Below, in pieces: positions 1 to 12,000 of a stretch of 64,000 nucleotides of DNA. Both the position numbers and the translations under genes were made by a program. The DNA comes from Lytechinus pictus (Eukaryota; Echinodermata; Echinoidea; Temnopleuroida; Toxopneustidae): contig NC_087257.1 in assembly GCF_037042905.1 (NCBI RefSeq), positions 23,708,501 through 23,772,500 of the forward strand, written 5' to 3'. The notes below the pieces were generated by a model that saw nothing but the letters and a program-made list of their open reading frames with translations, was not told where the DNA came from and did not search any database. The first letter of the stretch is position 1. Each line of letters opens with the position of its first letter.

Positions 1-33
1 TCAAACTACAGTTATCTCAAAGCCTGAAGAAAG
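1..33 (+). CDS. RIF1: RIF1 exon fragment at window edge
   Basis: The window opens inside an exon ending in AAAG before gtaaga. Of the three frames, one has a stop. The frame starting at base 2 reads QTTVISKPEE and ends in phase 2, which fits the next exon. The exon start lies outside the window. Confidence 0.6.
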
Positions 34-3000
34 GTAAGAAACGAAACCCTGTATAAGAAAACATTAGTCAGTATTAGAAGGAGTACTCCATATTGAATGC
101 TGTTAACATTATGCCATCAGTGTGGTAACTTTGTGACACATTTTTTCTAAAATTTGTGTACAGATGTTAGCAAAAATGTGTACTTTGTATGAAACGTGTG
201 CAGTCCAATACCCACATCAACTGCTATATGCACCGTTTGGTGACCACAATTTCATCCTATTCACATCGTATGGGTTATTCTTGTTTTAAGGTAAACCCGA
301 CTCAGCGACCTAGGTGATAAATATTTGGCCAAATCATGAATTTTGATTGAAAATTATCAAGTTTTATAATGATATTGAAAGAAAAGCAAGTGTCATATTA
401 AATAAAAGTTGGTTAATATTGGTATTTTATAGAGCGAATTTTTTTTCCAGGTCAAATATTGAAAATTGCTGATTCAGCTAAGAGAGATATGGCTGATTCA
501 CCATTATACCAATAAATTGGGATCTATGTAGATGGCGTACACAATTTTACAAGAAAATTACTCTGTTATTTGCGTCTGATTGTCAAATGAGGGCAGTGTA
601 AGACTAAACCAATCAAACAAGCTTTCACGGAGTTACCTTGTGTACTTAATTCTTTGCACCATGACAGGTTTTTCAGTATTCTCATCCGATTGGTCGAGTG
701 CGGAATGGCATCGCCGGGGACCTTCCTTGGGTTCAGTCAGTCCGTCATAGCAACGGTCGACAAGGTCTCGGATTCCGTTACCAGCAAGGAGGCCCTCTGG
801 AGAATGTGGAGTGTCTTGGCCGGTCCATTATTACAACATATTGTTCAGGTATTGGTTTCAAACTTGGTGATTGTAATAACAATTGAGTCCTTCAAATCTG
901 AACTAAGGACTCATCTTCTTCAGCAACTGTGTGAATGATATTTGACATATTTAGGGGGGGGGTCGGGCCTTTAATGTTTTTACAGATAAATGGCACTATA
1001 CAAATTCTGCTTATCATCGTCATCTTCCTATTTGAGAAGGTGGAGCTATGTTTTAATTTCAAAGTATTTTAGTCTGAAGGCCTGGTAGGACATGTTGTAA
1101 AATGCTTAGCAGCATCATGTTTACAATGTCATGGGGATATAAAATTCTTTGTTTTATTTGCTAGGTTACCAAATATTACAGACTAGTTCAATTATTAGCC
1201 GAAATAAGGAAGAACTTGACTCTCTATCATCTGGTTGTGGTTTGTTGGATTGGTTGTTCACTATTTCATCTACATGTGTATATAGAAGTGTACATCAGGT
1301 GGCTGTTTCATAAAGCTGTTTGTAAAGTTATAAACGACTTTATGAAAGACTGGAATATGTTCTTAGGTGCTAAGTCAGCTCCGTATGGATGTGCTATTTA
1401 GCACAAGAAAGGATCACCAGTCGTGACTGGAATATGTTCTTAGGTGCTAAGTCAGCTCCATATGAATGTGCCATTAAGCACAAGAAAGGATTACCAGTTG
1501 TACGGAAAGTCATTTGTAGCTTATGAACAGCTTAATAAAACACACAACAGGGGGCCATGTCATAAAGATGTTCATAAGTTACATAGTATTTACTCATGAG
1601 TGTTGGCCCTTGTAGGAAATGATGTACGTCAGATTGTAATCGATGTTGATTTAGCTCATAAGAAAGGGAAACGAATTGTTTGTACACGTAAAGTCGCTAA
1701 TAACTAACGGGCAGCTTTATGACTTTATTTGAAATTATTTGCATGTTTCTCTTTTATTCTCAGACAAATGAAGTAAACCAAGGTGATTCCCTTGAGCATG
1801 ACTTCTCAGCTGTGATTGCCTGTTTGCTGTTTCCCATTCAACGCTTGATTACAGCTGATCTTTCTCAGGTAAGGGCCATTGTCTATCCCAATTTATGGGG
1901 CATTTCATGACCAGTCTTGTCATCAGTGAATTTCACAAACTCATTTGCTCCCAGCCAATCAGATGCAAGGGTTTCAGGAGCTTATAACATCTCTGGGTGA
2001 AAATCGTTGACAATACTCTAATATAACACTTCCCGGTTTCATTTTCCAATTATTTGGAAATTTACAATTTTACCTGACACTGGGAATTAAGCGGAAGAAA
2101 GGTCACTAAATAAATGAAATCAAAATAAATTCTTTCAATAAACTGCCTTTTGATATTGTTTCTCAAAAGCTCATATCAATGTGAAGAATAATGGAACTGT
2201 TTTATTGAATGATACATATTAAAGAAAACTTCTGTTCCATGCTCAGAAATAACTCCCTTACATTGATTTTGTATTTTTTGGGTCAAGTTTTATTTTCGCC
2301 TTTTAATTTTAAAAAACGTTTTGCTTTCTTGTACCCATGGCTGTGCGTGAATTGGTTTGTGTGCTCAAATTTCATTTTATGTATATTTGTTGTTTGTAAA
2401 TATCCAATGGAAAACTGCATTGCAGATGCAAATTAATTCAAATCAAATTGAATGGAATGTTTTTTGTTTAGGATTGTGATTAAGTATATCCTTCATCATG
2501 AGGTTACATTTTATGGAAAATGAAAATGTATTCTTTATAAACATGCAACCCTTATGAACAGTTTACCTTATTATATTTGACTGATTGATATAAATTTCTT
2601 ATCTGACAATATTTGAGGGTCATAAACATTTCTTTAACTTTTTTGCTCACTCACAGGCTACGGTCAAGACACTGTTGAAACTATGGTCAGAGCTGTATGA
2701 GGCGTTTGCGCGGTCAGCTTCAAAGGTAACCATCGCTGAAGCCAACCAATGCTGTGAGGATATCAGTAGCAAGCTATTGACACAGGTCACTGGAGCAGCT
2801 CTCGAGGTCAGTAGGTCAAAGTTCATGTCAAAATGTTTTTTACCCATCCTGGAATGTTATGTACTCTGTCAGATAACATAATATTTTGAAGAAAAATACT
2901 TTTTAAAAGTGTAGCTACATGTAGCATTTTATTGATACAATAATACAGTTGCTCTCCTGCCTTCTGGAAGTGAGTGGTTACTGTATATGGTTTGTGACAA

Positions 3001-6000
3001 TTCAATGGGTTAACAAATCTTAGAAGAGGCAGAGTAGGTTATATGATAAAGTAGTAGGAGCAAATGCCTCATATGGGGCGTTGCAAGAAACTTGCGATCA
3101 ATTGCAAGTCTATTTCTGGTGCCTGAATCTATTATATCTCTTGTAATTGATTGTAAATTTGTGATTGATTGCTTATCTGCTTCTTGAAACAAGGAGTGTA
3201 ATCTGATTTGCTACAGCTAAAATTGACCTATCAATTGTAAAATTGCAACAGAATATTTGCAATTGATTGCAAATATTTTCTTGCAACACCCCCATAGTCA
3301 TGGAGATAATTCCCTTCTGTAAAACCTTGTAATTATCATATTCCTGACCCCATTATGTTCTGATTTGATTGTTGCTTTGCTTTCATGCATTGTTTAAGAA
3401 GGTTGATTCTACGAAACCTACTAAAATGACTTTTAAGTAGTGAATATTTATTTCAAGTGGTTTTATATATATACTGACATGTATGTGTATACATTTATCT
3501 TTTTTCTTTCAGAAATGGTACTACATTGATGCAGTAAGCCAGGTTTGTCAAGCGATCACCCAGAATCTTGATCTGTCACATTATACTGTAACTACACCAG
3601 GATGTAAGTAACGTGATCAGGGGCCCATTTCATAAATTTCATACAACTGTTGTAACTTTGCCATTATGGCAACTACCATGGCAACATGGTTCAGCAGCCA
3701 ATATCAAAATCAAGATTACCATGATAGTTGCCATGATAATGATAATGGCAAACTTACAACAGTTGTATGAAATTCTATGAAACGGGCCCAGAACTTTCAT
3801 TTCATACTCTCCTGATTTTCTTTTGTAGCATTTGAATATTTTTTTAGTATCTGCACAATGATGTAAAATTGTAATTAATAACATTTGAAATTTAATATTT
3901 GAATATGTTTGTATTCACCTTTAGACATGTTATGATATTGGGTCATCTTTCTTTCTGTTTAGCTCCTCGCCATCCAGGGAAACGACCCAAGGTCAAAAGT
4001 CGTTACCAAGGTAACCTCGCATCGCTGGTCAAGCTGGTTGCTTGTGTGACGGAAGCATGTGCAGATCTTTGTAAGAAGCAGACAACTCTCTTTTCACCTT
4101 CACTTAGTCAGGTATGTTTACAGTATCTTTGAATGTTTTTCATTTACATCAGCAGCATCATCATCGCCATCAATTTCTTTCATCATCATTATCATTTTTA
4201 TTCATCCTTATCACTATCTTCATCTTTATCAACATGAACACCATCATCGTCTTCGCCATTGTCTTCATCTTCGTTAGTATCTTCATAATCTTCATGTTCA
4301 TCATCATAACCTTTATCATTATCATCATCAGCATCATCATCACCATCATCATTTTCATCAACATCAGATCCATCGTCATCTTCATCATCATCAGGTTCAA
4401 CATCTGCTTTTCATCATCATCATCGTCATCATTCTCTTCGTCAGCTTTGTTATTATCTTCATCATCATCATCACCATCAAATGTTGAAAAGTGTTGGATG
4501 ATTAATTTGGCACTGCACCATCAGTAAGATGATGACCTACACTTATGCTGGCACTGTCAGAAACTTCCATTAGCAAAATTTCTTATTAGTACTCATTGCA
4601 AAACCATGCTAGTCCATCTGCCATTTCTTTCCCTACTGACGAAGAAAATTTTATAAAAATTAAGCTTGTAATGTAAAACTCTGCAAATTGACAAGTTTTC
4701 ATTCCCTGGAACCCCCATCACAAGGTGTCTTAATATACATGACTGTGAGTACCTCAAAGATATATACATTTATTCATAAAAGCTCTCTTGAACTGATCTT
4801 TTGTGTGAATCAAATGCATTCTTAACACCATATCTTATCCTCTTCATCATTTCCTTCCCCAGACCGATGTTGTACACTGGTTTTCGGCTGCACAGTCTCT
4901 TATTGGTGCTATGTCAGACTGTTGCCGAGTAGGTCTACCCTCATACATTCATGGAATCTTGATAAACTGGAGCAAACCCTTAGGTCATTTCATGCATTTT
5001 GTTGCCAGGTAGGTGTCTTGATTTTACTTGTCTCAAATTAAATGGAATTCAGCTTTATTATAAATAGAATTTCAAGGCTTTGTTGGAAAAGATTGACAAA
5101 AGTGCACTCAAATGTTTACTGCTTGAGTGAAGTCTGAGATCATAGAGGAATAATAGTTTGAAGATGACTAAACATTAATTAATCAAACACTTCTTTTCTA
5201 TACCATGTTTTGCTTTTGAATTAGCATGAAGTGAAGTTTAATTTACCTCGCCATTCAAGATCTTTTAGAAAATGTGGGGCAATTTTCCCAATTCGGAGAA
5301 ATGTGTCGTATATCCCTTTACCTGTTAAGGAAATTGCTACAATTTTCTATTGTTCCTACAGTCCAAACATAGCTAAGAAAGACTACCTCAGTGCAATAGA
5401 AGATAAACTAGAACGTCTCTGGATCGATCTCACGACCACTGTCCAGAACCGTTACTCAAAGGGCTTTGATACCCAATTCCTCAACGTGATGGCGCCGGCA
5501 TTGGAAGCTGCCTTCACGCATAAGAAGCGCAGTTTAAGAAATTACACTCTCGTCTTCTGGACGTCCACATTTGGGAATGAAGACTCGCTGCAATATCCCG
5601 ATGTCTTGAAGTAAGTATGGCATATTGGGTTCTTAGGGATTATGTAATGAATTTTTTTATTATTTTATACTGAATGGAAAAACATGGAAATCTCAGACCA
5701 TTTTTCAAAAAGCCCTTATATGGCACTTATAAACTTTCATTTTATTCATATCGCCCTTTCATATTCTTTAAATATTGTCATGTGGTCAGCATTCATACAT
5801 CTTTAAAAGGTGACCAGCTAAACTGCCACTCAGGGAGTTGGGAATAAGTATCAGAATAAATCTTCTAGTCAATGATTAAATGTTCCAAAAGGTATATCTC
5901 AAAATCAGTGTATAGCTTGTATAATAGTTTTCTATAAAATCGTTGAACATGAATTGATAGTAAAATTGTTTTCCTTAATCTTCATTTCATTTAGACCTTG

Positions 6001-9000
6001 TTTAGCCAAAATGAAAACTATTGGAGAGATAGCTCTTCCAGGATGGTCAGAGAAGGAAGATATTTTGAGTGAAAATGCTGTCATTCCAGAGGTGAGTTTT
6101 AGCTAATCCCTCAATAATATTTACAACAGATGTGTGTATCCTCAATATTAATGCAGCATTTTTCCTTTTACCATTTTGATAAAGAACAAAGACTGTATGC
6201 TTTATAAATTCTTGGAAATATATTGATAGATATGGCCAAGAAATATGTTTTTCCATAGAAGCAATACAGTATTGTATCTCATTTTGTTAAAGACCAAATG
6301 CCTTATTACTTCATTGAATTGTATTGGATCATAGGGATGGATATGACTAAGAAATGTGTTTTTCTGTAGGATTAATGCAGCTCTAATCTGTTTCTCATTT
6401 TGATAAAGACGGAAGACCCTGATGATGTCATGGCTCCCCCTGCCCCGCCAGTCATCCCAAACTTTGGAGGCCCATCTCCCCAGAAGATGCACGGCAGTTT
6501 CCTCCACCGACTGGATGATGCCAAGAAGCTCCTAGAGGCTTCATCACCGGTCAAGGGTCAAATAACCTCACCGAGGCGGAGTAGGAGGATCCAGACCTAC
6601 TCCCCTGGGTCTGCGAAGAGGAAGCAGTTCGCGTCGCCCTTGACAACGGACGCTGCCAAGAGAAGGTTGCATGTCGATGAGGACAAGAATACGGTGAGTG
6701 AGGGGTTGATCAAAGGTTTGGTTACAATTTAACTGTCTTTAGATCTACACCCACCATTGGTGCTTGCCAGAGGCATGTACAGGTTGTCCGTCTTTTCATC
6801 CCTTTATTGTTCTTTTGAGAACTCAAAATCTATATGTCAGATCTAATTCAAACTTTTTTATTTGTGCATATGGGAGAAATGATCTGGGAGACACAAGCAC
6901 CATACAATATAAAAAAGCTTCTGGAAACATAATTTGAATAATTTCCACTGTCATTTCATTTGTTTGGATGGCACAGGCAATACAATGAATGAATTCTATG
7001 AAATGTGAAGGGGATAGTCCATAAAAAAACTCAAAAGCAACCAACAAATCTTGAGAAAGTTAAAACTGTTGAATGTATTGTGATAAACGTCTCCTGATTT
7101 CATCCGTCCACAGGCCTTTGTAGTTATCTCGTCTGAGCCAAAGAAGAAGCGTGTTTTGACAGAGCACCAGAAGGAGGTGATGAGGACCAAGCGGGTCTCG
7201 CTGGCCCTCTATAATGGCTTAGACCAGTCCCAAGATACCCAGGCCTTTAAAGACCTGACCCAGACCCAGAGCCAGTCCCAAACACCGTAAGTATACATGA
7301 TCTCTGGACACATACGAGCTCATGAGGATGATTCAATTTCTGCTAGAATCAATTTAAAGATGATAAGAACAATTTCATGAGCTTCAATTGGTGTACAGCT
7401 TCTAAGAAATGATCTGTTGATGGAATCCCCCTGGGGCCCCTGTAACATTAACCTTAACAACTGATAGCATTGGTTATCATGTGTGATCAATCATAATAAA
7501 AAATCACAGTCCATAATCAATGCAATCAATTAAAAAAATATCAGCTACAATATCAATCACTAAGTGTTTTGTAACTAGGCCCAGGGGGCCGTTTCGTAAA
7601 TCCGTTCATAAGTTAAGAGTGACTTTAAGAACGACTGGTGATCCTTTCTTGTGGTAAATGATATTCATCATTAAATCTTCATTTGTGATTATTTAGCAGG
7701 TAAGAAAGGTTCACCAGTCGTTCGTAAGTCGCTGTTAACTTACGAACAGATTTATGAAACACCCACCTTGCCTCTTATTTGTGACGAATTACTGAATGTA
7801 GGACTCATTTTTGTCACTGCCATGTAAAAATTTTCTCAATGAGATTCGCTAACCATATGCAACTAGTATTGGTTTTCTGTATAATAAATAATAGGATGTA
7901 GAGATTTCAGTAGTCTAATTGTTGCCTATGCTATGATACCTTAGTCAAACTTTTGTTCAGATAATTCATGGATTCCAACTATTGATACTGAATAAAATGG
8001 AGCAAGAGATGATCAAGATATATTTTAGTAATAGCTTTTAATATATGTTCACTATAACCGGGAATTCATGAGAAATATACATGTATAACATGGAATTTAT
8101 GAGAAATATACATGTAGTTTATCTAGATTTGAATAAAAAATATTTTATTGTGATAGTTAAAATAATAATTTGTTTTGTTTCTTTGTTTGTACAGATCCCC
8201 AATACCTACCCCAGAAGTGGAGGACCTCCCAGATGAGACAAAGAAATTCAACTTCTCAGGAATAACAGAACAAACTTCCGATGCAAAGGACGAAGCTGAA
8301 GAAGAGAAGAAGGAAGAAAATACCAAAGACACCAACGGAGATGACAGTCTGGTTGTTCTACCAAGCAGCCAACAAAATACGCAGAAGCCAGCCAGAAGGG
8401 TGGTAACCTTTTTTGAACCAGTGAAGAAGATGTCTTCACCGATCAAAGATGCTGGACAGATTCTTATTGAAGGTGGTAAACATATAGAAGATGCTAGTGA
8501 AGATAGTAGTACCGGGGATATATGGAGTGATGCTGTCCAGGAGCTGCCCGAACTTGTGAAGGAATCATCTGTGGTGATTGTGGAGGACACCTGCCAAGAG
8601 GAATCTCAAGAGGGCTTAGGACTACTGTCCGGTGGAGCAGTGGTTGAAGATGAGGTGAAGCAACGAAATGCAGAATTTGATGTGCCCGAGACACAAGATG
8701 ATACTTCAAAAGAAGTGGATGTCTTTGATATTTCCGACTCTCTGCCAGTAGTTGTCGGTGACAGTCCAGTAAAAGCAGATTCTGTGAAAGAAGTGGATGT
8801 TTGTGATATTTCCGACTCTTTGCCAGTAGATGTTGGTGAGAGTCCGGTCAAGGATAATGTCATTCCAGAATCCTGTGTCGAAAGCCCTGTGAAGGATGAC
8901 AATCCTGCCATTGCCCAGAAGGAAAGTCCTGAAAGAGATGTGCCCTTGGATGCTGAAGATCTGACTGATGTTCTCCCAGATGGTAGATTTAAGACAGTTG

Positions 9001-12000
9001 TCAGCACACCAGTTATTAAGCTGCAAAAGTTAAGCCAACAGGATATTGAGCTGTACAGTCCTAGGGCTGCAAAGTACAGTGAAGGACACACTCGAAAGGA
9101 GAGTCCCTTTAAGAAACCAAAGGATAGCAAAACTTCAGGAGGTTCCGAAGAAGGGGGAACTCCTCGTCTAAGGAGGTACAGATCAGATGAGATACACAAC
9201 AGAAGAGGGACACCAAAGTCAGCTCGTAGATCCTATTCTCTCAGTGAAGTTTCAAGCCCTAAGAGTAAAGATAGCCCCTCAAAGACAGTGACAGATCTGA
9301 ATTCCCTACAGGCTAGTCAACAGGACCTGGCAGAATTGGCTGAGAGATATGAGCTAGACGGGATAGCGCCATTGGGTGATGATCTAGACCAGAGTATTGA
9401 AGAATGCCTTAGAAATTTGAACGATCAGGATGCCGACACTATTGATGATCTGCCAGCTGTGGACTTTGGTCAGACTCAGAAAGATGATGAAGTAAGGCCT
9501 GATCTGGAAAGAATAGAAGATCACGTGGTTGATCAGGCCATGCCTGATGAGGATATTATTTGTAGTCAACAAGAACTGTTCTCAAGCATGGATGAATCTA
9601 TGGATGAAACGGTCATTGAGGTCAAGCCTCAGTTATTAGATGAAGAGGCCGAGAAGGATGTTGACAAAGTGGAGCGATCTGAAGAAGGATCACCTGAAAA
9701 GTCCTCAGCAAGGAGAGGTAGGCCTCGAAAGTCAGAGAGCAATAAAGATGATTTTGCAAGGTCACAAGAGCTAAATGAGGAGGAAAACTCCCAGGATTCT
9801 ACTTGTGCAAATATTGTCAATGTGGAACAAGTAAAGAGGAGACGAAGGTCCAAGCTTTCTCAAAACTCAGAAAATGAAATCCATGAAAGCCAAGAAAAGG
9901 AAAATGTGGAGGTTAAGGATACTGCCAGGAGGAGAAGGAGGTCGAGAAAAATAGATGATGGTGATGAGAGTCAGGCCTTAGAAAAAGAAGATAAAGAAAA
10001 AGAGATTAAAAGCCAGAGGGGCAGATCCCAAAAGACTCAAGATAGTCAGCCAGATACAGCTCCAAGCCTAGAAGATGCAGAAGTGACAAAATCTGAAAAG
10101 AGAAAACAGAGGTCTCGAAGAGGAGAAGAGAAGATAAGTTCCTTAGATAATGACAGTCAAGAAAGTGACAGTGAAGTACAAGATATACAAAGGAATAGTG
10201 GTAAATCAAGGAAGATGGATGAGAATGAAGTACATAATCAGAAAGAAGGAAATGAAAATGGAACTAAAGGAAGAAAGAGGAGGCATTTAAGATCCAAAGT
10301 CAAAGAAGTTTCACAAGAGCACCAATCAGAAGTTCCTAAAAGACAGAAGGAAAATTCTTCAGGAAGGCTTGCAGCTGATTCAGGTTTGTTTGATGGGAAA
10401 CAGCAAGAAGATAAGAACAAGGAACAGAAGGAAGTGATTCTCAAAGATCAGAAAGAAGTTTTGCCAGAAGCTGAATTGGCAGCTCCAACTCACGTGACAG
10501 AACCTGCAGCTGATAGTAGCTCTGAAGACCTGTTTGGAACCTGCCCTTCTGATGGTCAAAGTGAGGCCTTGCCTAAGGTTGGTGAGGATAGTAAAGACTC
10601 TCAGTTGGATGATAGTATTTCAAGTGAGGATGATGATATCCCTCTTGTTCAAATCAAAGCATCACTGCAGACTAAAGCAGATTTAGATATACCACAGTCA
10701 CACGTTAGAGATACCAGTAATTCATCTGAAGATTCAGAAGTGGATTTTCCAATCTTGACACCAAGTACAAAGGGAGATAAGGTCAGCCCTACAACTGAGA
10801 CACCCCCTAGGGACCAATTGGCCGAAATGCTGACTAAGATCAAGGAGAAGGATACTCCAAAGCATTCCCTTTCTGCTGTGAAGGGAGAGGAGGTTTTGAC
10901 TGTGACAAGATCTGGACGAAAATGTAGACCTAGTGCTAAAATAAGATGTGCTAAGGACATACTCAGGAAAGCCTTGAATTCGCCTGAAGGAAGACACAAG
11001 GTCATCAAATCAACAGCTGTGGAAGTGTTGAAGTCTCCCAAAAGAATATCACCAAAGGCGCTTAGATCAATGGCCAAGAAACTGGCAGCGAAAGAAACAT
11101 CTCCCTCCAGTGGAAAGGAAAGACATAAACGTAGAAGTTCCTCTCCAAAAAAGCAAGATATATCAGAAACTGAAAAAGCAGCAGTGAATACAAGTGTAAA
11201 TTTATCTAATGAGGATGTTTTGTCATATGCAATATCTCCAAAGTCATTAAAGGTCTTAGCTGAAAAGGTTGCACAAGATATGTCTCCAGAACAGATGCTT
11301 TCTCCACCAAAGGTCATGTCTGAGAGGAAACCACATTCCCCCAAAACTTCTGCTCTTACCAGTAGTCAAATCCTCCGTAACACCAGGTCTGGCAAGGTTA
11401 GCAAAAGGTCAAAGTCACCAGTATCTCGTAGGCTGAGGTCAAAGATGTTGATACTCTCTCCAGGACCTGTGAAGACAAGATCCGGCACCAAGCTATCTAG
11501 GATGGAAATCAAGAAGCGCAACAAGAAGCAAAAGGCCTCAAAGGAACCCCTTGATCAGTCCCATGATGAAGAAGGCATTGAGGACATTGTTGACAGCGAA
11601 CAACCTAAGGAGGAATCAGATCATGAAGTTGATGAGGACATGACTAACCAAGGAGAGGAAGTTATTGTCATCAAGGATACAATGAGTCAAGAGATAGATG
11701 AGGACAGTACTCAAGTTGAAGTTAAAGAAGGTTTAGATAACAAAACAGAACAGACCACTGATATGGAGAGCAAGGATAGTGGGAACAAAGAGAATAAGTG
11801 TATTATTCCTGTTGATGCTGTCATCAAGGATTCTGCTGTTGATGAGGATGGTGATATTGAAATGAAAGACTTAGAGCAGATGATGTCCCAGGATGTTGAG
11901 GTGCCTGAAGCTCTTGATGATGTCCCTGACCAAGTCCTTCAAGAATCTGAACATGTAGATGAGATTGAAAACAAAATAGCAAAACAATCAGGAGAGAGTG

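Noticed and set aside
454..530. Possible extra RIF1 exon after ttttttttccag
   Set aside because: No matching donor and no resemblance to RIF1; exons 1-33 and 677-848 join in phase without it.
10649..11344. 231-codon antisense open frame inside the giant RIF1 exon
   Set aside because: It is the mirror of a long Ser/Lys/Glu-rich coding exon. No homology or splice context; the + strand frame is clearly RIF1.
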